A stretch of 64,000 nt of DNA from the NCBI GenBank assembly GCA_028821475.1, contig JAPPGB010000073.1, forward strand, positions 1-64,000, read 5' to 3'. Made by a program: the position numbers and the translations under genes. Under the pieces are notes generated by a model, which worked only from the letters and a program-made list of their open reading frames with translations, had not been told where the DNA came from and made no database searches. Every line of letters begins with the position of its first letter. The first letter of the stretch is position 1. Of this stretch, positions 16,587-24,235 are shown one piece after another. This DNA comes from Spirochaetaceae bacterium (GTDB lineage Bacteria > Spirochaetota > Spirochaetia > SZUA-6 > Bin103).

Positions 16587-17222
16587 CTACTTGCGGCCGG
16601 CGGAGCGCTTCAGGGCGGGGGCCACGACGCGGTAGGCGAGCAGCACGCCGCCGGCGATGATGTAGAACCAGAGCTGAAAGCTGATCTCCTTGATCTGCAG
16701 CAGGTAGTGGACCACGCCCAGGATCAGCGCCGCGTAACCGAGCCGGTGCAGGGTTCGCCAGCGCTTGCCGAGGGCGCGGATCCAGCCGTTGGTGGAGGTG
16801 AGCGCCAGCGGTATCAGCAGCAGGAACCCGGCGAAGCCCACCACCACGTAGATCGACTGCGACAGGTCGGGGATGATGTACTGAAACTCGAAGTTGAAAT
16901 CGAGATACAGGTACACCAGCAAGTGCACACACACGTAGTAGAACGCGGCCAGGCCCATGGGGCGGCGGTAGGTGATGAGCCAGTTCCAGCCGGTCAGCTC
17001 GCGCAGCGGGGTGATGGCGAGGGTGACCAGGAGCAGGCGGATGCCCCAGTTGCCGGTGTCCAGGGTGAACGCCTCGATGGCGTTGCCGCCGAACTGGTCG
17101 CCCAGGTAGCGCAGCAGGGCGATGGCCAGCGGCACCATGGCCAGCGGCAGGACGACCAGCTTGGCGCGCTTGGCCACCTGCATCGGGTTGCGCCGTTTCG
17201 GTTTCGCCTTCGCCTCCGCCAT
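16587..17222 (-). CDS. msrQ: MsrQ, heme-binding membrane subunit of the periplasmic methionine sulfoxide reductase
   Basis: 211 residues; last gene of the mo(e)a-msr operon, 25 bp after msrP. Several hydrophobic spans are visible (LVVLPLAMVPLAIALL, LLLVTLAITPL, AFYYVCVHLLVYLYLD, VVVGFAGFLLLIPLAL, YAALILGVVHYLLQI). Conserved features of the MsrQ/YedZ family are TYRRPMGLAAFYYVCVH, with a heme-ligand type His, and RTLHRLGYAALILGVVHY, with two more His. In E. coli this b-type heme protein passes electrons from the respiratory chain or flavin reductase to MsrP across the inner membrane. The length matches the family (~200 residues). The start gives a Lys/Arg-rich cytoplasmic N-terminus. Confidence 0.9.
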   Translation of the reverse strand: MAEAKAKPKRRNPMQVAKRAKLVVLPLAMVPLAIALLRYLGDQFGGNAIEAFTLDTGNWGIRLLLVTLAITPLRELTGWNWLITYRRPMGLAAFYYVCVHLLVYLYLDFNFEFQYIIPDLSQSIYVVVGFAGFLLLIPLALTSTNGWIRALGKRWRTLHRLGYAALILGVVHYLLQIKEISFQLWFYIIAGGVLLAYRVVAPALKRSAGRK

Positions 17223-17247
17223 ACGCTCCCCCTGGCCTCGGTACGGC

Positions 17248-18222
17248 TTAGTAGTACCGGTTGATCAGGTCCATGCCCTGGTACATGGAGGCCACCCACT
17301 CGCCGTAGCCGTTGAACTTGAGCGTCTCGCGCCGGCCGCGCTCGCCGATGCGGCGTTCGGTGGCCTGGCTCCAGCGCGGGTGCGGGCGCTCGGGATTCAC
17401 GTTGGAGTAGAACCCGTACTCGCGCGGCTGCGCCTTCTTCCACGTGTTCACCGGCTCGTCGGCGACGAACTCGATCTTGTTGATGCTCTTGATGCTCTTG
17501 AAGCCGTACTTCCACGGAATGACGATCTTGATCGGCGGGCCGTTGGGATTCTGCAGCACGTCGCCGTACATGCCCACGGTGACCAGGGTGAGATCGTTCA
17601 TCGCCTCGTCCATGCGCAGCCCCTCTACGTAGGGGTACTGGATGGAGCGCGCCGCCTTGCGCATCTGCTCCGGGTCCCACAGGGTCTCGAAGCGCATGTA
17701 CTTGGCCGCCGAGTCGGGCTGGTAGTCCTTGATCAACTCGTGCAGGGGAAACCCGACCCAGGGGATCACCATCGACCACGCCTCGACGCAGCGCATGCGG
17801 TAGATGCGCTGCTCCAGCTTGTCGCGGTAGCGCGCGATGACGTCCGACACGTCGATCTTCACCGGGTTGGCGAGCAACCCGCCGATGCTGATTTCCCACG
17901 GTGCGGTGACGAAGTTCTTGGCGTTGCGCGCGGGGTCGTTCTTGCCGGCGCCGAACTCCCAGAAGTTGTTGTAGGTGGTGGCCTGCTTGAGCGTGTTCTG
18001 CTCTTCGTCGGTGTCGTACCTGCTGCCGGGCAGGCCGGGGAACGCGCCGTTCTGCGCGAACGCGCGCTGCACGAAGCCGGGTGCCGCGGTTGCCAGACCG
18101 ACGCCGGCCGCCACCGTGCCGGCCTTGCGCATGAATTCGCGCCGGCCCATGTAGTGCTCGCGGTCGGTGATGTCCCACCACTTGATGCCGGCTTCGTACT
18201 CTTTCCGCCTACTCTGTGCCAT
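17248..18222 (-). CDS. msrP: MsrP, Tat-exported molybdenum protein-methionine-sulfoxide reductase
   Basis: 324 residues from the ATG at 18222, chosen because GGAGGA lies just upstream and the Tat motif RREFMRK then falls at about residues 28-34, followed by AGTVAAGVGLATAAPGF. The catalytic subunit (YedY family, sulfite-oxidase fold) reduces methionine sulfoxide in periplasmic proteins. The Mo-ligand Cys is seen in YRMRCVEAWSMV, and the family blocks TTYNNFWEFG, IPWVGFPL and IPWKYGFKSIKS are present. The first 14 bases overlap the end of moaE, tying its expression to cofactor synthesis genes. MsrP is known to bind Mo-molybdopterin without nucleotide, which fits an operon with moa and moeA but no mobA. 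Confidence 0.93.
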   Translation of the reverse strand: MAQSRRKEYEAGIKWWDITDREHYMGRREFMRKAGTVAAGVGLATAAPGFVQRAFAQNGAFPGLPGSRYDTDEEQNTLKQATTYNNFWEFGAGKNDPARNAKNFVTAPWEISIGGLLANPVKIDVSDVIARYRDKLEQRIYRMRCVEAWSMVIPWVGFPLHELIKDYQPDSAAKYMRFETLWDPEQMRKAARSIQYPYVEGLRMDEAMNDLTLVTVGMYGDVLQNPNGPPIKIVIPWKYGFKSIKSINKIEFVADEPVNTWKKAQPREYGFYSNVNPERPHPRWSQATERRIGERGRRETLKFNGYGEWVASMYQGMDLINRYY

Positions 18223-18691
18223 CGATTCCTCCGCTGGTCGCGCGCTGCGCTCCATCGACCTGGCAGTTGACCCAGCCGGAATCACCGCCAGCGTAGGTTT
18301 CGCGCTTCCAGATCGGCAGGCGCCGCTTGATCTCGTCGATGATATAGCGGCAGGCGTCGAAGGCCGCGCCGCGATGCGCGGCGGCGACGCCGACCCACAC
18401 CGCTATATCGCCTACGTGCAGTATACCCGAACGGTGCGTGCAGTGCGCGGCGATTACGTCGAACCGCGCCACCGCCTCCGCCAGCACGCGCATTCCCTCC
18501 GCGTGCGCCAGTTCCCGGTACACCTGGTACTCCAGCAGGTGGACGGAACGGCCGTCGGCGTGGTTGCGCACCCAGCCCTCGAAGGTGGCCAGCGCCCCGG
18601 CGGCCGGATGCTCGAGGCCCGCCTTGAGGCGCTCCGGGGCGATCGCCGCGTCGGTCAGGGCGAAGCTGACCGCCTGCCTGGTATCGCTCAT
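18209..18691 (-). CDS. moaE: MoaE, large subunit of molybdopterin synthase
   Basis: 160 residues from the ATG at 18691, preceded by AAGGAG. MoaE with the thiocarboxylated MoaD inserts the dithiolene sulfurs into precursor Z. Family signatures: GALATFEGWVRNHADGRSVHLLEYQVY, of which the core is FEGWVRNHADG; AAHCTHRSGILHVGDIAV; AAHRGAAFDACRYIIDEIKRRLPIWKRE, with the active-site Lys region at the KRE end. The usual length is ~150. Stop and msrP start overlap by 14 bp; moaD ends 22 bp upstream. Confidence 0.93.
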   Translation of the reverse strand: MSDTRQAVSFALTDAAIAPERLKAGLEHPAAGALATFEGWVRNHADGRSVHLLEYQVYRELAHAEGMRVLAEAVARFDVIAAHCTHRSGILHVGDIAVWVGVAAAHRGAAFDACRYIIDEIKRRLPIWKRETYAGGDSGWVNCQVDGAQRATSGGIDGTE

Positions 18692-18713
18692 CGTGCTGCT
18701 CCTTGCGCGCGGT

Positions 18714-18974
18714 TCATCCGCCGGCCACCGGGGGAATGAACACCACCAGGTCACCGTCGGCGAGCGCGGAGTCCCAGTCGGCGAAGGTGGCGTTGATCGC
18801 CACCCGCAGCCGTTCCCGCGGCAGCGACAGGCGGTACCGCTCCTGCAGCTCCGCGTACAGCTCACCGGCGGTGGCGCAGGCGGTCGCCACCTGTTCCTCG
18901 TCGCGCCCCGTCTCGTCGCGCAACAGCGCGAAGTAGCTCACCCGCACCACGCGGCGCGTGGTACGCTCAGCCAC
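18714..18974 (-). CDS. moaD: MoaD, small sulfur-carrier subunit of molybdopterin synthase
   Basis: 86 residues using the GTG at 18974, which overlaps the moaC stop by 8 bases and follows GGAGG at a normal distance. The product is a ubiquitin-like beta-grasp protein: VRVSYFALLRDETGRDEE at the N-terminus, then LRVAINATFADWD, and the C-terminal PPVAGG whose last Gly is activated and thiocarboxylated. An internal GTG at 18950 is an alternative start, which would remove VAERTTRR. Partner of MoaE, encoded next. Confidence 0.92.
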   Translation of the reverse strand: MAERTTRRVVRVSYFALLRDETGRDEEQVATACATAGELYAELQERYRLSLPRERLRVAINATFADWDSALADGDLVVFIPPVAGG

Positions 18975-19482
18975 CGCCGGCCTCCGCCGCCCGGTAGTCG
19001 CTCTTGCCGCCGCTTTTCTCCAGCAGGCGGACCTCGCGAATGGCGATGTCGTGCGACACCGCCTTGCACATGTCGTAGATGGTGAGCGCGGCCACCGCGG
19101 CGCCGGTGAGTGCCTCCATCTCGACCCCGGTCTTGTGCTCGACCGCCGCGACGCAGTGCACCACGGCATTGCCGGCGGCGTCGAGCTCCACGGTCAGGTC
19201 GCAGCGGTCGAGACCGATCGGGTGGCACAGGGGAATCAGCTCGCTGGTCTTCTTCGCGGCCATGACGCCGGCCGTGATCGCGGTCTGGAACACCGGCCCC
19301 TTGGCGCCGTGCAACTCGCCGTCGCGCAGCAGGGCACGGACCGGCGGCGGCAGGTATACCTCGGCGCGGGCGCGGGCGCGGCGCACGCTGCGCGGCTTGC
19401 CGCCGACGTCGACCATCGCCGGCTGCCCGGCCTGCGATACGTGGGTGAGCGGGCCATGCGGCCCGGCGCCGCGGTCGTGCAT
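18967..19482 (-). CDS. moaC: MoaC, cyclic pyranopterin monophosphate synthase
   Basis: 171 residues. It converts the product of MoaA to cyclic pyranopterin monophosphate (precursor Z). The characteristic start LTHVSQAGQPAMVDVGGKP, the ELIPLCHPIGLDRCDL segment and the EHKTGVEMEALTGAA and YDMCKAV motifs are present. The Lys and Asp of these motifs belong to the known active site. It begins 9 bp after moaA. The C-terminus ends AEAGGG and its stop lies inside the moaD start region. Confidence 0.93.
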   Translation of the reverse strand: MHDRGAGPHGPLTHVSQAGQPAMVDVGGKPRSVRRARARAEVYLPPPVRALLRDGELHGAKGPVFQTAITAGVMAAKKTSELIPLCHPIGLDRCDLTVELDAAGNAVVHCVAAVEHKTGVEMEALTGAAVAALTIYDMCKAVSHDIAIREVRLLEKSGGKSDYRAAEAGGG

Positions 19483-19491
19483 CGCCCTGCC

Positions 19492-20520
19492 CTACCCGCC
19501 GATCTGGTACATCTCGATCTTGCGCTCCCGGTTGCGCTCGAATCGGGTCACCTCGGCGCGCTCCTCCGAGTAGCGGTCGACCCGCCGCCGCCACACGCCG
19601 GCGAGCAGGTCGGAGAGATCGCGGTCACTGGCGCCGCCGCGCAACGGGGTGCGCAGGTCGGTGCCCCGCCAGGCGAACAGGCAGGTGTAGAAGTGGCCGT
19701 CGGTGGACAGGCGGGCGCGGCTGCAGTCGCTGCAGAACGGCTGCGAGATGGAGGACACGAACCCCACCTCGGTCGCGGTGCCGGCAATGCGGTAGCGCTG
19801 CGCCACTTCGCCGCGGTAGGCGGCGGCCACCGGCAGCAGGGCGAATTCCTCCTCGAGCACGGCTTTCAGCTCGGCGCTCGGCACCACGCCGGCCGGATCC
19901 CAGCCGTTGCGGTTGCCGACGTCCATGTACTCGATGAAGCGGATCGCGATCGGCTGGCCGGCGAAGCGGCGCACCAGGCCCGGCACGGTGTGATCGTTGA
20001 CGCCGCGCTGCACCACCGCGTTGAGCTTGACCGGAGCGAGCCCCGCCTGCTGCGCGCGGGCGATGCCGGCGAGCACGCGGTCGATCGGGATGCCAAGCCC
20101 GTTCATGCGCGCGAACACCTCCGGGTCGACCGAATCGAGGCTGACGGTAACCCGCCGCAGCCCCGCGGCGTGCAGCGCGCCGGCGTGTTCGGCCAGCCGG
20201 TAGCCGTTGGTGGTCAGGGCGAGGTCTTCGATGCCGGGAATCCGCGCCAGCGCGGCGACCAGCTCCGGCAGGCGGGGACGCAGCAGCGGCTCGCCGCCGG
20301 TCAGGCGCACCTTGGTGACGCCGTGGGCCACGAACAGGCGCACCAGCCGCGCCACCTCGGCAAAGCTGAGGTAGTCCGCGGGCGGCAGGAACTGGTAGTC
20401 GTCGCCGTAGGTGTCCTTCGGCATGCAGTAGGGGCAGCGGAAGTTGCAGCGGTCGATAACGGAGATGCGCAGGTCGCGCAGCGGGCGGCTGAACGCGTCG
20501 CGCACCGTGCTTGCGCTCAT
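19492..20520 (-). CDS. moaA: MoaA, GTP 3',8-cyclase (radical SAM)
   Basis: 342 residues. First enzyme of molybdenum cofactor synthesis. The radical-SAM cluster motif CNFRCPYC (CxxxCxxC) is near residue 25, followed by KVRLTGGEPLLR. The C-terminal second 4Fe-4S site has CSDCSRARLSTDGHFYTC. The protein ends in GG, as required in MoaA for activity. The ATG overlaps the moeA stop in a TGATG, so the two are translationally coupled. Confidence 0.95.
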   Translation of the reverse strand: MSASTVRDAFSRPLRDLRISVIDRCNFRCPYCMPKDTYGDDYQFLPPADYLSFAEVARLVRLFVAHGVTKVRLTGGEPLLRPRLPELVAALARIPGIEDLALTTNGYRLAEHAGALHAAGLRRVTVSLDSVDPEVFARMNGLGIPIDRVLAGIARAQQAGLAPVKLNAVVQRGVNDHTVPGLVRRFAGQPIAIRFIEYMDVGNRNGWDPAGVVPSAELKAVLEEEFALLPVAAAYRGEVAQRYRIAGTATEVGFVSSISQPFCSDCSRARLSTDGHFYTCLFAWRGTDLRTPLRGGASDRDLSDLLAGVWRRRVDRYSEERAEVTRFERNRERKIEMYQIGG

Positions 20521-21818
20521 CACGCTCCGCCTCCGCCTCCGCCGCCGGCGCCCCAGGCCAGGGGCTGCCACGGGTGCAGGGGCAGCACGCTGCCGGCGGC
20601 GAACCGCGCCTGTCCGGCCGCCAGTTCCAGGAACCCGTCGGTGCCCACCAGGGCCAGGAAGTCGCCGGAGTTCTGCGCCGGCGCCGGGCGGGCGGCGAGC
20701 GTGCCGCCGGCGGCGGTCAGCAGCACCGGCAGGAACAGGGTCAGCGGCGGCGGGAAGCGCACCTCCTCGGCGAGGGCGGCGTGCAGCGGCGGCGCCGGCG
20801 CGGCCCCCTCGGCGGCGGCCAGGTAGGGCACCACGTAGCGGTACAGGCACATCATCACCGACACCGGGTTTCCGGGCAGGGCGAACACGCGCTTGCCGCC
20901 GCCGGTGCCGCCGATCCACAGCGGCTTGCCCGGGCGCTGCCGAACGCCGTGCAGGTAGCACTCCGCCCCCAGACGCCGGTACACCCCGGGCAGAAAGTCG
21001 GCGCTGCCCTTGGACACCGCTCCGGTGGTGATCAGCACGTCGTGGCGGGCGAGCGCCGCGCTGACCCCGGCGCTGAGCTGCTCCGGGTCGTCCGGAAGGT
21101 GGCGAGCGTCCACCTGGTAGCCGAGGCCGGTGAGCGCGGTCGCCACCACGTAGATGTTGGAGCGGCGCACCTGGTGGGCGGCGATCGGCCGGCCCACGTC
21201 GACCAGTTCGTCGCCGGTGGAGATGACGGCGACCCGCGGGCGCCGCCCGACCGCCACCTCGGCGCGGCCCACCGACGCAAGCACGGCGATGTCGGCGGGA
21301 GAGATGCGCCGCCCGGGGCTCAGCGCGGTAGCGCCGGCGCGCGTGTCGGAGCCCTGCCGGTGCACGTTCTGGCCCGGTACGATCGGGTTTTCGGGCTGCA
21401 GCCACGCGCGCTCGCCTTCGATGCGCAGGTCCTCGTTGCGGATCACCGTGTCGCTGCCGGCGGGCAGCACGGCGCCGGTCATGACGCGCAGGGCGCCGTC
21501 GCCGGCATCGCGCAATTGCCGGCGCCGGTCGCCGGCGCGCGCCTCGCCCTCAATGTGCAGCGGGCGGCCGCCGCGCTGCAGCGCTGCCGCGGCGACGGCG
21601 ATGCCGTCCATGGTCACCCGGTCGTGCGGCGGCAGGTCGCGGTCGGCCGTGACGGACTCGCGCAGGACGCGCCCCACCGAGCCGATCAGCGCGCACTGCT
21701 CGGCGGGCAACACCGCGGTGCGGTCGGTCAGGAGGGAATCGACTTCGGCGACGGAAAGCATGGCGGCCAGTTGTGCTTCAGCGTACTGCCGCGCTCGCAC
21801 GCTGGTCAACGAACCCAT
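20520..21818 (-). CDS. moeA: MoeA, molybdopterin molybdenumtransferase
   Basis: 432 residues from the outermost ATG. A second ATG at 21761 gives MLSVAEVDSLL, closer to typical MoeA starts, and neither has a clear SD. The protein inserts molybdate into adenylylated molybdopterin. Seen: DLPPHDRVTMDGIAV (family PPFDxSxMDGYA), RVMTGAVLPAGSDTVI, VAVISTGDELVDVGRP, DVLITTGAVSKGSADF, and FALPGNPVSVMMC. The C-terminal MoeA domain IV is short and ends in a Gly run. First gene of the operon moeA-moaA-moaC-moaD-moaE-msrP-msrQ, divergent from moxR with an ~84-bp gap that must hold both promoters. Confidence 0.92.
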   Translation of the reverse strand: MGSLTSVRARQYAEAQLAAMLSVAEVDSLLTDRTAVLPAEQCALIGSVGRVLRESVTADRDLPPHDRVTMDGIAVAAAALQRGGRPLHIEGEARAGDRRRQLRDAGDGALRVMTGAVLPAGSDTVIRNEDLRIEGERAWLQPENPIVPGQNVHRQGSDTRAGATALSPGRRISPADIAVLASVGRAEVAVGRRPRVAVISTGDELVDVGRPIAAHQVRRSNIYVVATALTGLGYQVDARHLPDDPEQLSAGVSAALARHDVLITTGAVSKGSADFLPGVYRRLGAECYLHGVRQRPGKPLWIGGTGGGKRVFALPGNPVSVMMCLYRYVVPYLAAAEGAAPAPPLHAALAEEVRFPPPLTLFLPVLLTAAGGTLAARPAPAQNSGDFLALVGTDGFLELAAGQARFAAGSVLPLHPWQPLAWGAGGGGGGGA

Positions 21819-21902
21819 GGTCGCCGCAAGGTCCCCGCAGGTCCCTGCTCCGCCCGACGCGGCTTGTCCAAACGGCCCGGATGCGCCATGTTACACTCCA
21901 GC

Positions 21903-22859
21903 ATGCAACAGCGGGACATCTCGCCCTACTGCGAGCAGGTACGGGCCATCGAGCACAATGTCAGCGAGGTATTTGTCGGCAAGCAGCGACAGGTTCGCCA
22001 CATGTTGATCGGCTTCATCGCCGGCCTGCACGTCCTGATCGAGGACGTTCCCGGGGTCGGCAAGACGACGCTGGCGCGCTGCCTGGCGGCGAGCACCGGC
22101 ACCGACTACGGACGCATCCAGTTCACGCCGGACCTGCTGCCCGGCGACATCGTGGGCATGACCGTGTGGAACAACGAGTCACGCCAGTTCGAGTTCAAGC
22201 AGGGCTCCATCATGCACCAGTTCATCCTGGCCGATGAGATCAACCGCGCCTCCCCGCGTACCCAGTCGAGCCTGCTGGAGGCGATGCAGGAGGGCTCGGT
22301 GACGGTCGACGGCACCACCTACCGGCTGCCCGACCCGTTCTTCGTGATCGCCACCCAGAACCCGGTAACCTTCATCGGCGTGTTCCACCTGCCCGAGGGC
22401 GAACTCGACCGGTTCGGTATCTCGCTGTCGATCGGCTACCCGCACAGCGACGACGAGGTGCGCATTCTCGACCAGTACGCCTCCGATCCGCTGCACGAGC
22501 TGCAGCCGGTCGTGCAGCCGCAGGACGTCATCGACCTGCGCAACGTGGTGCGCTCGGTCACGGTGTCGCCCGACGTGCGCCGCTTCATCATCGGCGTGGC
22601 CAACCAGACGCGCACCAGCCCGCTGCTGCGCCTCGGCATCAGCCCGCGCGCCTCGCAGCACATCATGATGGCGGCGCAGGCGGAAGCGCTCATTACCGGG
22701 CGCGACTACGTGATGCCGGAAGACGTGATGGCGGTGGCCGGCATCGTCCTGACCCACCGGGTGGTGCTGTCCGCGGAGGCGCGCATGGAGAACCTGTCGC
22801 CGGCGCAGGTGGTGGAGCGCATCCTGCAGCAGGTTCCGATACCGACCGGGTTGGCATGA
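21903..22859 (+). CDS. MoxR-type AAA+ ATPase
   Basis: 318 residues; an in-frame ATG at 21888 would add MLHSS. Walker A is EDVPGVGKTTLA, Walker B ILADEINRASPRTQSSLLEAM, and the sensor region VIATQNPVTFIGVFHLPEG, all typical of MoxR proteins, which act as chaperone-like ATPases and are usually next to DUF58 and transglutaminase genes, as here. The ATG of the DUF58 gene overlaps the stop (ATGA), so the three genes form one operon. Substrate unknown. Confidence 0.92.
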   Translation: MQQRDISPYCEQVRAIEHNVSEVFVGKQRQVRHMLIGFIAGLHVLIEDVPGVGKTTLARCLAASTGTDYGRIQFTPDLLPGDIVGMTVWNNESRQFEFKQGSIMHQFILADEINRASPRTQSSLLEAMQEGSVTVDGTTYRLPDPFFVIATQNPVTFIGVFHLPEGELDRFGISLSIGYPHSDDEVRILDQYASDPLHELQPVVQPQDVIDLRNVVRSVTVSPDVRRFIIGVANQTRTSPLLRLGISPRASQHIMMAAQAEALITGRDYVMPEDVMAVAGIVLTHRVVLSAEARMENLSPAQVVERILQQVPIPTGLA

Positions 22860-24235
22860 TTGCCTACCTGGCCGGCGTGGCCGGCGTCGCCGGCATGGTC
22901 GCCCGCGCGGCCGGCGAGGCGGCGCGGTGGGGAACGCGCTTCGCCGCCGCCTTCCCGTTCACGCTGCGGCTGCGCGCCTGCGGCGTGTACCTGTTTGCCG
23001 GGGTGCTCGCCTACCTGGCGGCCGCCTACCTCGGCGAGTTCTTCGCGGTGTTCGCGGTCGTCTTCATCCTGCTGCCGCTGGTGTCGCTGGTCCTCCTGCT
23101 GATCGCCGCCGCCGGCCTGCGCTACAACCAGCACTTCAGCAATGAACAACCGGTGAAGGGGCAGGAACTGCAGTACCGCTGCATAATCGAAAACGGCTCC
23201 GCGCTGCCGCTGCCGCGCGTGCGTGCCCGCTTCCGCGCCATCCGTCCCACGGCGGCCGGCGGCGCCGACGGATCCGAATCCGGGCAGGCGGCCGCCGCCG
23301 CGCCCGCGGCGGCACGCGGCGAGGTGGGCGACGGCATCCTCACCTACCTGCCGGGCCACCAGTTCGTGGAACGGGAGCAGACCGTGCAGCTCCCCTACCG
23401 CGGCATCTACACGGTGGGACTGGAGCGCATCGAGATTGGCGACACCCTGCAGTTGTTCAGCGTACGCCCGCGCGTGCGGGTGCGCGAGTTCCGGGTGTAT
23501 CCGCGCATCCTGCCGATCGGCGAGTTCCAGCCCGGCACCGAGCGCCGCCTCGGCACGTCGGAGGTCGGCTCGCTCGGCAACCTGCCCGACTACTCGCTGT
23601 TCAACCAGCTCCGCGAGTACCGGCCGGGCGAATCGGTGCGCCACCTGGCATGGAAGAAGTTCGCCAGCACCGGCATTCCGGTGATCAAGGAGTACGACTC
23701 CACCAGCGAGCCGGCGGTGAGCATCTACGTCGACCTGCGGCCGGTGCCGAGCAGTGCCGAGGACGTGCTGCTGACCGAGGACGTCACCGTGGAGGCGCTG
23801 GTGGCGCTGGTCAACCACTTTCTGAAGCGCAACCTGCCGGTGACCGTGCGCGCCGCCAGCCGCACGTCGTACGAATTCATCGGCGACCATGCCTCCGACT
23901 TCGGGCGCTTCTACGAATCGACCTTCGAGCTGCTGTTCGTCAGCGACATCTCCGCGGCGCGCCTGTACGAGACCCACCTGGAGACCGGCATGAACACCGA
24001 GGTCAACTCGATGTTCTTCATCACCCACCTGCTCGATCCGGAGCTGCTGATCCTGCTCGACGAGCAGCGCTCGAGCAACTTCCAGGTGACGCTGATACAC
24101 AACCAGACCGCGGAACCGACCGAGCGCCACGCCGGCTACTTCAACCGCCTGCGCGAACAGGGCACGCGCGTGGTGGCGCTGCGCGGCTCCACCACCATCG
24201 CTACCGACCTGGAGGCACACGATGAGGCGAGTTGA
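22856..24235 (+). CDS. DUF58 membrane protein of a MoxR operon
   Basis: 459 residues. Two hydrophobic helices near the N-terminus (CGVYLFAGVLAYLAAAYLG; FFAVFAVVFILLPLVSLV) are followed by a beta-rich domain and the DUF58 core around residues 255-300 (REYRPGESVRHLAWKKFAST, IKEYDSTSEPAVSIYVDL). The YRPGxxxxxIxWK-type block is the family hallmark. It probably works with the neighbouring MoxR ATPase and transglutaminase; DUF58 has a VWA-like fold in the family. It overlaps the next gene by 14 bp. An Ala-rich insert (SGQAAAAAPAAARG) interrupts the N-terminal beta domain. Confidence 0.88.
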   Translation: MIAYLAGVAGVAGMVARAAGEAARWGTRFAAAFPFTLRLRACGVYLFAGVLAYLAAAYLGEFFAVFAVVFILLPLVSLVLLLIAAAGLRYNQHFSNEQPVKGQELQYRCIIENGSALPLPRVRARFRAIRPTAAGGADGSESGQAAAAAPAAARGEVGDGILTYLPGHQFVEREQTVQLPYRGIYTVGLERIEIGDTLQLFSVRPRVRVREFRVYPRILPIGEFQPGTERRLGTSEVGSLGNLPDYSLFNQLREYRPGESVRHLAWKKFASTGIPVIKEYDSTSEPAVSIYVDLRPVPSSAEDVLLTEDVTVEALVALVNHFLKRNLPVTVRAASRTSYEFIGDHASDFGRFYESTFELLFVSDISAARLYETHLETGMNTEVNSMFFITHLLDPELLILLDEQRSSNFQVTLIHNQTAEPTERHAGYFNRLREQGTRVVALRGSTTIATDLEAHDEAS

